DNA from: Rotaria socialis
Lineage: Eukaryota; Rotifera; Eurotatoria; Philodinida; Philodinidae
NCBI GenBank assembly: GCA_905331475.1
Contig: CAJNYU010002346.1
Coordinates: 186,001 to 250,000, forward strand
Direction of reading: 5' to 3'
DNA length: 64,000 nucleotides
Numbering within the stretch: the first letter of the stretch is position 1; every line of letters starts with the position of its first letter. The position numbers and the translations under genes are program-made. Shown here in pieces: positions 24,101 through 37,100 of this stretch. The notes under the pieces were generated by a model. The model was given only the letters and a program-made list of their open reading frames with translations, did not search any database and was not told where the DNA came from.

Positions 24101-24951
24101 GAACTATGACTGTATATTTAAGGTGAAATTCGATTGGATACATTTCAGCAATGCTTTGATTTGATACTTTAATGAAAGATTTAATGTAGATTTGAGTAAA
24201 AAGGAAATTTCTACTAAGTATATTCATCAGAACGGAAAAAATGACAACATGTCGTTTCACGGTATCATTATTTATTAATGCGAACATAATATTTGATCAA
24301 TAAAATAAATGAAATGATCAGTGAAAAAGAATATGAATGATCAGTATAAATATTGAATGGCCAGCACTTAAATGATCAGTTTATTAAATATAATTACCAG
24401 TAAAAAAGATAAAATTGATCAGTTAAAAACATCGAAATGTGGGTTTGGGTGTGATTCTTCTGCTCATCTACACTGCCCTCACACCCTTTTTTGAAATTCT
24501 TTCATTTCCATTTATTCCATCATTTCCTTCCAGAACCTCTTTGTCTGATATATCACTTTCATGTTGAGCAACTTGTACGACTTCCATCTTTTTTACTCGT
24601 TGATAGTAAGCTGAACGTGAAAGAAAGAAGCAAAGAGTACATTTATATATGTTGTACTTGCCAGCTGTAAGATAAATAGACCAAAAGAACAAACATGAAA
24701 AAGAAGTAAATCACCTTATAACACATTTCAATTTTTATACGGATCCTATAATCTAATTTGCTGATTTTTAAATATATCAATAAATCGAAATATATTAATA
24801 ACTGACCGCACAAATAATGTACTGCTCATTCATTTATTCTACCGATCGTTTAAATGGTAGCCTTTATTGATGACATAAAATAATCACCATCTCTGAGAAT
24901 GTTTGCTCAATATAAAGCATTTCAAGATAAAAAGGTTTATTCAAAATTTAG
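21130..24951. other. gene-free interval with a cluster of TGATCAGT motifs
   Basis: No supported gene in about 3.8 kb. A minus-strand open frame at 24468-24692 is preceded by a plausible acceptor but has no recognisable content and was not called. Four TGATCAGT motifs lie at 24315-24423. The missing first exon of the transporter gene may lie in the right-hand part. Confidence 0.45.
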
Positions 24952-26547
24952 AATCTAGACTCACTTCAAAGTCATTATGGTGTTTTAATTGTTTTAATAA
25001 CATTTGTAAGTCGAATTATATTTATTGGATTTTCTTGGAGCTATGGAACAATTATTGTTGACTTCAAAAAACAGAATTCAACTTTATCCGATACAGAAAT
25101 GAGTATGTAGTCTACTTTAATTTTTTTTAATAAAAAAAGAACTTTATTCAGGTTGGATTGGTAGTATTGGTCAAAGTTTTGGTGGTCTTCTTGCACCATT
25201 AATACTTTTTTCTGCTCGTCGATTTGGATTTCAAATCTCATTTGTTGTGTCGCTTTTCATTTGTGTCCTGTCTCTATTCATTTCGTCAATTGTTCAAAAG
25301 TTGCATTGGCTTCTATTAACTTATTCACTTCCATATGGTTTTGGTAATGCAGCTATATTTATTCTTGGCACGTTACTTTGTGGCCTTTATTATCCAGCTG
25401 GACAACATCCGAAACATATATTTGTTATGTGCATTACTTCAATGGGATTTCCATTAGGTTATCATGTAATGAGTGCATCGATATTTTCTACACTTAAAGA
25501 AAATAGTTGGCAATCAACGAAAAGACATATTGCAGTAATTGAATTATTTGCCGCTTGTATACTTGGTCCATTTTTCACCACAAAATTTCTGCCAAGTACA
25601 TCACTAGCATATCCGTATCCATCGACAGCACTTGTTCCAGATACCAATCGAAAAATTTACTATTCAAAACCGGTTATTTATTGGATGTTAGGCATATTTT
25701 CATCTCTGTGTGCTGTGAATAATTTTCTTCTTCATTTGGTAGGTTTCTGTTAAATATAATTCTTGAAAAGGATCCTAGAGAGTTAATTTTTCTTATTTTT
25801 TAATAATTCCAAGATGATCTATTAAGAAATTTGCTTTTTCTTTCAGCATAGCCATTTGGAATATTTACTTATATCAGCAGCACGTGCCGATCTTTGGTTT
25901 CGTTTACATGGTCTATTCGATGCATTGTTTCGGCTTTTAATACCAGTTTTTCTTCGATTTTATCCTATTGATATTATTTATTTATTTCCGGCAAGTGTAT
26001 TTACTGGTCTTATTTTTTTAACATTAATATTTACTCTACTCTACACCAGTTTAAATGTACTTGCAATTTTACCGATAATACGTGAGTGAAATAACCAAAA
26101 AGGCTTTGAGCGATAATTTTATGACAAATATTTTTTCTTTTTTCAGTATTTAGTTTTACACCGGCTGTTGTTACTGCACTTCAATATACAGTTTCAAATC
26201 GAATTTTTGAAGAAGATCGAACAGAACAAGGTTATATATATCATGTTATTGTTACGAGTCTCGGAACAATCGTAGGTCCTGTAGTTGGAGGTATGCGTGT
26301 TCATTTGATGTCAATTGGGAATATAGTAGAACAAAATGACTGTATTTTATTTTTAGGTCTATTTCTTGACATGACAGGAAGTTATAAAGCGATCATTCCA
26401 ACATCAATCTTTTTTCTTTTCGTTAGTTTTGTATCATTTATTGTGACCATCGTATTGTTGAATAGCAAGAAAACTAACCAACTTGAAGAAAGTCAAACAG
26501 CGTCAATTCATCAGCACGATAACGTCGCCTATGGTTCATCGAATTGA
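24952..26547 (+). CDS. major facilitator superfamily transporter, SLC16/monocarboxylate transporter-like; first exon not located
   Basis: Five exons are visible (about 24952-25102, 25152-25738, 25847-26081, 26147-26290, 26357-26547) and join in phase to about 435 residues. The start is uncertain: an in-frame stop lies just upstream of the first visible exon and an acceptor (TTTAG or TCTAG) is present, so at least one short 5' exon is missing. The sequence is strongly hydrophobic, with about 11-12 membrane segments. The segment TEMSWIGSIGQSFGG after the first helix matches the S/T-x-TSWIGSI motif of monocarboxylate transporters, and RRFGFQ follows at the loop where MCTs have RFGCR. The classical PDGG(Y/W)GW motif is not seen. 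It should be a plasma-membrane solute carrier with unknown substrate. Confidence 0.8.
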
Positions 26548-26770
26548 TTCAACGACGGCAAATATCTCTTATTGAAATAAATTAAAATATAGAAAATCAA
26601 TTTTCAAGTATTTATTTTTTTCTTTTCTGTCGATAGCATAAATGTGAAAATTAGAGTTTTCGAGAACAAAAATTTATTATTAATCATGCATGTATATCTG
26701 TAATTGAACAAACTTTTTTTTTTCTTTTTGTTTTATTTTATTGTTGTTTCAAATATTTTGGTTTTAAAGT

Positions 26771-28742
26771 TTAATGGTTAATATGTTGTTGTGCAAGTAT
26801 TTGTGCGTTTCGCATTGGCTCACTTGTTTGGAGAAAATGATCGTAGCCATCGCCATTGCATTCTTCTAATTCATATAAACATTTATTAATAACACTATTC
26901 ATTTGATTTCGTTGTTCTGTAGGTGAATCAATAGGCCTTCGAAGTGAACCTCGTTTATGTTCAAGATGAGCTTTAAAACTTGATTGTCTTGATGTAGAAC
27001 GTGGTGTCAACAGTTTTTCATTGTCGAGATTTGTTTTCGTTGGGGACTTTAGTTGTGGTAGTAAACATCCATAAACTTTCCGTTTTTTATCTTCTTGAGG
27101 ATTTTTTAAACTAATTATAGAATCCGAATTATAAGATGAATACAATTTCGTCATATCTTTATCGAGCACATGCTGTAGACGAAGTCGTTCTGATATTGCT
27201 ACACTTGATCGAAACTGTATTTGTTTTCTCGATTCTCTAATAATCTGTTCAGATTGCCGGCGCAATTCTGACCAGCGAGCTGTTTGTTGATGATTATACG
27301 CACGGACAACTTGTTCAAGACGGCTGCGTTGACGTTCGAATTCACCAACGAGTGCACGTTGAGATCGAGATACTGTTTCAACCCTAGAAAAGAAAAGAAA
27401 AATTCATCATTCGGATTTTCTCGAATAGAAAACGAAATGGAAATTATTATTTTTTTACAACATTTTCACTTTATGTTGAATTGATGCAGCCGAATTATTT
27501 TTGTCTTGGAAATGAAGACGATAGAAAGTATTATAAATGAATGATGTTTGTTGATGGCATAGATTTAATCCCGTTTAGGAAATATATCAAAGCCTATTCA
27601 TCTCATTTTTGTTTTTCTACTCTTTTTGCGGAGTTCTATCGACTAGCTGATGGAATATTGTTTTAATAATCTGCTTTGGAAAAAGCATTTTTACTATTGT
27701 TAATGATAAAAATTGCCAAAAAGCAATTTTGTTTGTCTGCATCAAGAGTCTTCGAAGCCAATCTTTGGAAAACGTACAAAAGATATTGAAAATTTTCTAG
27801 AACAATATCAAATGAATTGATAGAGAGGTACCATATAGTCTACTTATTTTACCAGTAACTTGTTTCATTTTAAATTACATCTGATATATCTTATTCTATT
27901 AGTTCTGATGTATCTTTTCTTTTTATCTCACACGTTAGAAGTGAAGATAGAAAGCATAAAAGGAAGTATGATTATTAACTAAGTATTACCCTTTGAAAGA
28001 AACAAAAAGTCGCGAAGGTAATAAAAAAAAATGATACTCATAATCTTTTTAATTAACTTTTTATTCTTTCATGTCATACATTTAATGATCAAGAGAAAAT
28101 CGAAATCTTTGTGTTCAACTAATTTCTCAATCCACACAATACATTAAACATTTCTTCACATCTACTACTGTTACTCTTAATGTACTGTGGGCAATGTATT
28201 TTATTTAATATCTGTATTTTCTAGTGAAAATCATCGACTAGAATAGATTTTCTCTAAATAAAATATAGCTAGGCAAGTTAGCTGAAAGTGACTTGCCCAG
28301 AAAAACAACGGATTTCCGAAAATAGAAATTTCAAAAGCTTTCTATTTGCTTTATTATATTTACTCAAAGATTAGTATAAACTACCGGAGAATTTTTTGAA
28401 CAAACTTTTATCATTGATGAATGCATCTTTATCGAAAACAAGCTCTTGTAGGTTTGTTTCACATAACTTAAGAATAAGAAATAAATATCAATCAAAACAA
28501 AAGATCAATGTGCATATCGTGCACATTCTTATTGATTAGTCATGAAAAAAAAGTTTGCATAGCATTGTATTTCTTTTTTTTTCAATTGAATTTCTATTTA
28601 TGCTATTTGAATGCTTGTATATTTTGAAATATAATGGTCTATGTATTACAAAAATTAACAAAATAAAGGAAAACATTGGAAAAAAAAACTAGTTAACTCA
28701 CTGCCTAAGTAAATCATTGGGATCGGTAGCAACGTCATCCAT
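26771..28742 (-). CDS. small coiled-coil/helical protein of unknown function
   Basis: Two exons join exactly in phase: 28742-28702 (41 nt, MDDVATDPNDLLR then a split Gln codon) and 27383-26771, giving 217 residues. The donor GTGAGT at 28701 and a TTTCTAG acceptor are good; the intron is 1.3 kb, long for this genome. Residues 14-75 are rich in Arg, Gln, Glu and Leu (RSQRALVGEFERQRSRLEQV) and look like a coiled coil. The remainder is basic with Ser/Pro sites (SPTK, TPRS, DSPTEQ) that could be kinase targets. No family recognised. It is convergent with the transporter gene, with about 220 bp between the stops. Confidence 0.7.
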
Positions 28743-28947
28743 CCAGTGATTTGTTTATAACAAAAAATAAAAATAAAACAGAAACTCGAAAAGCTCACAT
28801 AAAAATTTTTCTATTTTCACATTGAAAAATTTGCATATATTTGATTAATAGGATTTGTTTGCTATGAAAAAGAAAGCCTACACGTATAATAATATTCGTA
28901 ACAGTCATTGTCTTAAGAGAGTATTTTCGTAGGAAAGAATATTGTTA

Positions 28948-30251
28948 TTATTTTTGGTGAAAATTTTGACGCTGTTGAAAAACTCGTTGTTGTTGCTGTT
29001 GTTGAAAAATTTGCTGTTGCTGTTGTTGAAAAAGTTGCTGTTGCTGTTGATGTTGTTGTAGCTGTACTTGATAATTTTGATGCTGATAAACGTCAGTTAC
29101 TAATTGTATAACTTGTGCTTCGTTCATGATGTATCGTTGGCCATTCACAGTCACCATAAATAATAGTTCTTTAGCAGCATGATTAGTGTCATGTGTTGGC
29201 CCATTGGCTTCATTTGAATTGGCATTTTTAGCTTCTTCATCATCCATGATTTCGATAAGAATTCCTTGAGCAGACATCATTGGATAATATTGTTGAAACA
29301 TAGGTGGATAGAAAACAGGCTGGTGATGCATATGCATATGCGGATGATGATGATGATGTGCATACATATAAGTATTCGGGTACTGTTGTTGTTGTTGTTG
29401 TTGTTGTTGTTGATGGTGCAGTTGAAAAAAGGCAGCAGCAGTACCAGCCTGCATTGTAAGAACAGTCTGTGGAATGTTTGCTGAATTAAAAATGTATGGT
29501 TGATTATATTGTTGCTGTTGATAGTTACCTTGGTCTATATCTGAGTTTGATCTTCGAACTGCCGGTGGGTCATCAGGCTCTTCAACGATCGGTTGTGGCG
29601 AGGATGCATGTGTTGCACCATTTTGTTCGACATGATCTTCACTCAGTTCTACTATTCGAGGATGTGCATCAGTTGATCCATTTCTTAACGGACTTGAATT
29701 AATGTTAGTTAGATTTACTGCTTTATTTGGAGCTAAGAAAACAAAAAAGAATTATTTATTAATGTTATAATGAACTTCAATACTAACTGATAAGTCGTTG
29801 TAAAGCATAGTAGAGAATTTCTCCTCCATGTGGTGAACGTCGAATAAAATCATGTTTAGTAAGCAACAAGAGAGCTTGTCCTTAAAATTCAATTAAAACA
29901 AAAATAGGACGACAGTAATTTTAATTGTATTTCGCATACCATTCATTTGGAAATTTTCAGCTGTACTCTTTTTTAATTCAAATTTTTTACATTGTTCTTT
30001 GACCCAAGTTTGTACTTCTGTTAGTGTCCATTTTATTATGTCACTACTGTTGACTTTTGTCGAATTTTCGTGTAAATCATTCGACGAGAATGAACTTGAA
30101 TTAGATTTTTTATTTCCATTACCCATCGTCGAAGCAGTGGAAGTGGAGGTAGCTGTTGTCGTGTGCGTCATTGACTCGGCGTATTTTTTTATTCTTTCAA
30201 ATGATTCGACATTGGCGTAGCGACGAATTGGCGACAAATACTCATAATCAC
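28948..30251 (-). CDS. Pointed (PNT/SAM) domain protein with a polyglutamine C-terminus and no ETS domain; 5' end unresolved
   Basis: Three exons are mapped: 30251-29940, 29880-29788 and 29732-28948. The first begins at a CAG acceptor, so an upstream exon is missing. The Pointed domain spans exons 1 and 2: [14 protein letters not shown], then [20 protein letters not shown] and [12 protein letters not shown]. This is close to ETV6/Yan ([30 protein letters not shown] region, in parts). The third exon (261 codons) has Asn/Ser-rich linker sequence, His and Gln runs, and a short ordered segment around [20 protein letters not shown]. No ETS DNA-binding domain follows before the stop. Pointed-only proteins such as Drosophila Mae/Edl modulate ETS factors; a similar role is inference. 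Confidence 0.8.
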
Positions 30252-32507
30252 CTGTACGATATTTTGTTTATAGACGCCGTCTCATCATTAAAACGTGTGA
30301 TATGCACAGAGATAGAGAAGAAAAAAGACCCTACCAGAATGTGCAGCTAGTTGTGTCGATATGTGTCAACGAGAAATATGCACAAGCAACAAAATATGAT
30401 GATGCAAAAAATGAAACACGAAACTACGTAAAAACTAAATAAATGCGGTTAGATAATCCTTCGCTAAACGTATTTCTTATCTCTTGTGTTATTCTCTAAA
30501 TAAATTGATCAAAAGAAAATGCGGGGTGAGACGTCAAACCAAATAATACACTGACTTATGCTATTTTTCTTTGTATCGATACTAATGCAATGATGTGCTT
30601 CAGTAAAAATAATAAAAAAGCCTTTTGGTTCGTAATTTTTGATAAGCTTTTTAAAGTAGAAATACGTGAAAAATGTAATATTTACAAAATATTGTATTTT
30701 TTGAGATTTACTTCAGTTTCCCATAAACAAATTACGAAACTTATTCAAGCATGACATTTCAATGTGTTTGCTCTTGCATATGTAATATTGCCTATTTGTA
30801 CAAGTGCCATACATAAATATATAATGAATAGTTTTTGTTTTTGTTTTTGTTTCCAATTTTTAGTCTTCATTAATAGACAATAGAAAAAAACAACGAAAAG
30901 CAAATCGATCGTCAACATTCTCGTTTCGTATTGATAATATTTATATTGTTGATCATTAGTGATCATCACTTTTTTACTACTTTAGACTTGATAAATATTT
31001 GAAGGTTAGATATTGTTTTTCAGATAAATTCAGTATAAGATGATGAATCAGATTGTCAAATACTTCAAGAATCATGAAACGCGCAACATATTTTGCTCAG
31101 ATGTTTTATATTGAAACTGTTTGACGTCAGCTAAATGTTTTTATGAAGATCTCTAATAGCATATATTCTTAGGAGCGATAAAGTTTTCGTCAAAAACCAA
31201 TAGACTAAAAAATAGATCGTTTTGAATTAGTTACATAATAATAAAATATTAATTCGTATGAAAAATGATTTGATTCATTAGTGACTGATGAATCAAAGAT
31301 AACATAGGCCAAAAAATAATATAGTTGATGCACTGAACATAATGTCTCTTTTTATTTTCTTTTTCAAAACAATAAAAATGCATTGAATAATTCTAGGACA
31401 GATAAAAAAAACTATTTTTTATTTTTTATCTTACTCTGATTAATCATTTGTTTTTATTCTCATCGGATAGAACTAGTTTTTCTTCTTCTGTGAAATCTTC
31501 ACTGTAGCTTTCTTTGTAAAATAAAACAGTCTATCATGATTGAAGGTTTTCATTAAAAAAACCAACTTATTTATACATCTATATATAGAACGAAAATAAC
31601 CGTTGGGTTTTACGGGTGTCATTGGGCTAGAAGTAAGTATGAATATGTAAAAAATAAAAAATTCAAAACAATAGAAATGAAAGTGAAAAGTAAAATTCTT
31701 CCGAAGATGGTGAATTACATTTGAAAAGCTTCAATTTTATTAATAGAAAATTTGCAAGTAAAAATTTTGGTCTTGAAAAACAAAACTAAGAGCAGAAAAT
31801 GAATGATTAATTAATTATTCAATGAAATTCTGAATGTGACGATAACATGCCTGTATTGTTTCTTGCTCTTTTTAAATGAATCACGCAGATATAGTTTTTA
31901 GGCAAATGCATCTTTTGTTATTGTTAGCAATCGTATATCTATGGTTAGCATTATCATAACTAAAACAAAAGAAGGCATTTGGTATTGATGGGGCTAAAAT
32001 AGTATAAAAACAAATATGTGTTCAAGGTCTGATGATTGATGATTAGTTTTCATAGAAGTCTTTGAGGTCATTGGCGAAATCGAGCCAATAATCTCAATAT
32101 TAACTTGAAATATGAATATTCAATGGAAAATATGATTACATTTAGTCTAAAAGAACTTTCTATTCTGTAAGATATTTTCAGATGTGTGGATCAACGTGAC
32201 ACAAGTCATTAAAAAATACATTTTCTAGCCTACTTTTTGAGATTTCATGATTAAGAACATTATCATTAGCAAATACTCCAAAAAGACATTTCATTACCCT
32301 GATGATAAGCGGATTACTAAATATTCTCGTGGCATAAAAGTACAAATTTCTACGGAAAAGCCTTCATTTTACTTCTTGTATTTCAACAGATATTTTACTA
32401 TTAAATGAAATATAATGCAAAAAAATGAACGAACAGACAGAAAACATAAAGAAAAAAGAAAATAGCACAATACGAAAACAGTTACTATTGTAATCATAGT
32501 TTGAATA
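30252..32507. other. gene-free interval between two minus-strand genes
   Basis: The first exon of the Pointed-domain gene probably lies here but could not be picked out. There is a TGACGTCA palindrome near 31122 and a short GTTTTT repeat near 30836. Otherwise plain AT-rich sequence. Confidence 0.45.
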
Positions 32508-34197
32508 TTATTGAATGGATTGTGTTTGTGAACTGTAATTACTATTAAATGAATTTGTACTATTTGGATAATATTGAGCAAGTGCAACGTAACATTTCAT
32601 AAATAAAGCTTTTATTCGACAAGCCAATCGATGATCTTCGCCTGTTATACGATTGATTTCTTGTTGAAGTATATGAACAAGTTTATCAAATTTAATATTA
32701 TTTGTAGAATTATTCTCATTCGTTTCTTTCATTATCATAAGAGAATAGAATAGAAAAAGAAGTACAGCAAATGTATCATTTAATGATATATTAGTGAAAA
32801 TTTGTGAAAAATGATTGTATTGATTTCTCCAAATTTGTATTGCATTCATGTAAAGAGAATGATAATCGAAATCGATTGTAATTATTGGTGGTAAATCAAG
32901 TAAATGGAGAAGATTTTCTAATGCCGATGATGTCGATAATTGATTATAAGTAAGATCATATGCAAGTTGTTCAAGTAGATTAGTTATTGGCATTAAGGAT
33001 GATGATTTCGATGGAGTTTTGGTTCGCGATAAACGATCTTTTGATACGATTGTCATTCCTACTCGAACACATTTAGCTTTACGACAAGCACGACAATCTT
33101 TTCGATTTGATTTGGTTATATTTGGTAATGGAACTTCACACGAATGTTTGATTTCAATGTTTGGATCTATGGGGACAAAAAAAATATTCATAAACATCGA
33201 TAGAAATTTTAGAAGATAGAGTTTCCATGCTTTATTGTTTTTGTTATTGAAGGATGGTCTTACAGAATATGAGTCTATATCAACAATTTTTTTTTATAAC
33301 AAAGAAGCTAATGAAATCAACCATTGAGACCAACAGAGATTCGAATGATTTCTATTTTGATCTATTATTTTTACCTTTAGTTACTCGTCGATAAAATGCT
33401 TTGCATGACTCACATGTATATGCACCAAAATGATATCCAGACGATTGTTCATGACATACAAGACATGGTTGTTTGCTTGAGTTCGGTGTTGATGTAACTA
33501 AGAATGAGAGAATAAAAAGACAGATATATTCTCTCTCGTTGGTGTCTTGTTTAGGTCAGCGAAACAAACAAAAAAAAACGACAAGTTCGCATCTATTTCT
33601 GGATGAAGGACACCCTCATGAGTTTATATACCTACCATCATGACTAGGCATTTTCATTGTATCTATGTGCCACGATGATCTTGCTGTTGTTGATGAGTAA
33701 TCAAGTTCTATATCCATAGATGATGATGATGTTGATGATGGAGCAGCTACATTCGAATGTGCATACATTGGATGAAGAATTTGATAGGATTCCGTTGGTG
33801 TTATATATGTCGATGATTCTGTTGGTGTTGAATTATATGTTGTTTGAGTGGAGTACGGGTCTATTGAATAACTATCTGGTAATGTATTCGAATATGGGTC
33901 AAACAGGTGAGTTGATGAAATATCCGATGATGATTGATAATCGAAATTATAATTATCTATTGAAGAATATTGATTTGAATTATTAAAATCCACTGATGAA
34001 GGAAAATATACAGGTTGATAACTTGCATTACTATTTGATAACGATGATTGCCAAAGATCACTTGTTGGTATCATACTATTGGACACAGCTGAATAATACT
34101 TGTGTTCTTGTTGATAGATTGGATATGAATGAATATTTTCTTCCATTGTCAAGTCATTGGTCATAGACGATTGATTAGCGAAATCATATTGCATCAT
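32508..34197 (-). CDS. nuclear receptor with atypical DNA-binding domain and divergent ligand-binding region
   Basis: Three exons, 34197-33636, 33497-33375 and 33166-32508, give 447 residues from the first ATG at 34197. Residues 1-187 are low complexity (Ser, Tyr, Asn, Thr). Zinc finger 1 is complete: C199-x2-C202-x13-C216-x2-C219, in [18 protein letters not shown]. Its P-box reads ESCKA where most receptors have EGCKG or EGCKS. In finger 2 the cysteines at 238, 253, 256 and 261 are present, but the second zinc cysteine is missing (Asn244 is in its place) and the spacing is one residue short. The KAKCVRVGM end is typical. The C-terminal 180 residues are helical but too divergent to assign a subfamily. 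The intron after finger 1 is at a position common in nuclear receptors. Confidence 0.9.
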
Positions 34198-37100
34198 CTT
34201 CAATGTATTTTTACTATTCTATAAAGAAACAGATCTTTTATTTTTTGAAAAGAACATACAAAACAATCAACTTCTTTTTCGCTTTTTATTTTGAAACTAT
34301 CGACAATTATGATAAAGTCGTGACGTCTTCATTTCTTTTTCTTCTTCTTCTTCTCTATATTAATTATGTGAATTGGTCCATATAGACCATCCACCCATTC
34401 TAAATGATGCACATCCTCCCATAAAGCTTACTCTCTATAGTGATCATGAGTATCATGTGTTTTTGAGATGTGATATACACAATACTCTTAACTACTTACA
34501 TTGTACTTAGATGTTTTTTAGGACACTAGGATAATGTGTTTAAATAAGCAAGTGAAATCTCTACGTCAAGTGATGGTCCACTTCATCTTTAGCAAATTGT
34601 TCTTATACATTAAAAAAAAACGAGATTATTATAGTTATGAAATGTAGAATGAGTTCATCAAAAGTCAATCTATGTTTTCTATCAAATAAATTGTTAAAAC
34701 TATTTTTCTTTTGATCAAACTAAGTTTGGAGTTAATTGAATTCACTGAGATACTGATACCTGTATGTTAATGTCGGTCACGTCAAAACGACATTAGTATT
34801 CTAATGAAAGAATTGTATTTATTTCGAAAATAGTTTTAGAAATTATTCAATATTCTCTCCTTCTATGCTAGATAAACTTTGACCAACTAATTATTTTCAA
34901 ATGGGATCAATTTGCGGACTATCAAATAACTTAATATTGGATTGAATATGTATGCACGTTTCTTTTCTCTGAAAATACGCTGAACATGAGAGTGCTTCAT
35001 TTACGTACCTTAGTTTTTTCCCTCTCTTTTGATTGATGTCGACCTTCCCCTGAATATGGCCTAGTTTCGAGCCCACTAAACGAGGAAAAAATTATACATG
35101 TACATATATATGGCCATCGTAATGCCGGCGAAGAAATTAAAACATTGGTTGATTATATTTCTCTTCAGACCAATCGATAGATTTTGTTTTCTATCAAGTC
35201 AGCCTGCTTTCATATATATATATATATTATCAACTAATAGTACGAACTAAGAAATTGAAATGATGAATCTAATTTGTGTTAGAAGCTCCATCTTACAGTA
35301 TAAGATTTCATTTCTAACCTAACTTAACAGGTTTCAATATCTAAATTAGCAAAAACGGTCTAAACTGATGGAAGATGAAATTCATTTGTATTGAAATATA
35401 TCTTCTATCCCAATCGATATGTATATATGTATTTTATTTTGATTTTCTTCGTGTGACATTATACACAAAAGAGTCATTCATATTATTCAGCCGATTGAAT
35501 TGTCAGTCTAACGGCTTCTGTTTTATTTCAGCTATTATAATTTTCACAATTTGATCAATCATATACTTTTTTGTTTTGTTTACCGAAGCTCCTATGTTCC
35601 AATCAATTGAATTTAATAATGCATTCGTACTTACTTGTATTTTTGACACCTTCGGTATAGGCATAGGGAAAGCAAGCAGACGTATTATCATTTATGGCCG
35701 GAGAGGAACATATGCAATCATGGACATGAGTACATCAGTCAATTGTCTCTTACTTTCATTCTCTCTTGTGTTCGATCAATAGATTTGATAAGGTTAACAG
35801 ACAATCACTATTCGATCTAAGTGATTACTTGAGACAAACCGCCACTATTTCCATGAGTACATAGAGGTGAAGCAGATGCACTTTATTCGTGTTCAACATC
35901 ATTTAGATGAATATCATTCAATTTTATAGTTTTACTCGGTGAAAATGTGACTTGCTCCATTGAACAACTAGTAAATCCAGATAATTATTCTACGAAATTT
36001 ATAACAAAGATCAACAACCAACATAGAAAAAAAGAATAAACAGTAAAAATGATTTTGATTCTATGATTTATAAAAATCATGTGTTCATGTAACTAGAGAA
36101 AACGCATAAAGAATTTTTTTCTTTTTCTTTATCTTAACAGTTGGCCTGTTACAGTGGTGAAAACGAAATAGGACAATAGCTCTCTGGTGACCTACATACA
36201 GTACATATGTATATCCGGCATAAATTTATACGATATCATTCCACATATGCCTGGAATATCAAAGAGAAAAGCTCATTTACTGATTAATCGTTACAATCTA
36301 CGATTTCGTTTTCCTATAAAAGAAGAATAAAACCAGATATGATCATCAAGAAACATTAGATTCGATATGTATTTCTCCTATAAACAATGCATCGATCATA
36401 TATATACACCAAAGACATTCCGAAAGTGTTTTAAATGATAGACGAGATTTATTCTGTTCTCTTCAAAAAACAAATAGTTCATTTTCATTCAATTATTTAA
36501 CAAAAACAAAAGTCTATTCTAATCAGAATAAAATAAAGTTTACGCCGTCGAATAAAAATAGCTTCAAAAGAAATCATGTGACTATTGATTTTATTTTTAC
36601 ACAGCGACGCGTGATGAATTACATAATTATTTTTAGTAATAAAAACAAAACAACATCGAAGTTCTATTCATCAATCTTATGATTCATATTTTTCATGTTA
36701 GCATTGTACTTGCAAATGATCAATCTCATTTTACATATTGACTGTTATATTTATTTCAACACTATTTTGCACTGTGGAAATTATTCATTTGCTAACACAA
36801 CAAGCTGAATAAACTGTTAACCTTGAAATTTTTACATAAATTCACTAATTCTCATTTGATTCACGAGGAAAGTTAACTTTTATGAGATATTATCGGGTCA
36901 TACATTAGATATTCAAACGGACAAAGCTATTCGAAACATATACTATAATAATTATTTGTATGAAAAAATAAGCCTTTCTATATTTTCAACGTTGTCATAT
37001 TAAGCCTCATTAATCATTTTACAAATCATAATTAATAATCTTCAGACGACAGATAAAATATTATAGCAATCAACCCTATTCTACGATACTTAAATGAATA

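Noticed and set aside
24468-24692. Minus-strand open frame preceded by a plausible TTCAG acceptor (…VKKMEVVQVAQHESD…)
   Set aside because: No recognisable domain, no confident upstream exon and a short length; could be a real last exon but not supportable.
29266-30350. Plus-strand open frames opposite the Pointed-domain gene
   Set aside because: Antisense shadows of its exons, including Met and Leu runs from the His and Gln codons.
35503-35782. Overlapping open frames on both strands
   Set aside because: Antisense pair without domain or codon-use support.
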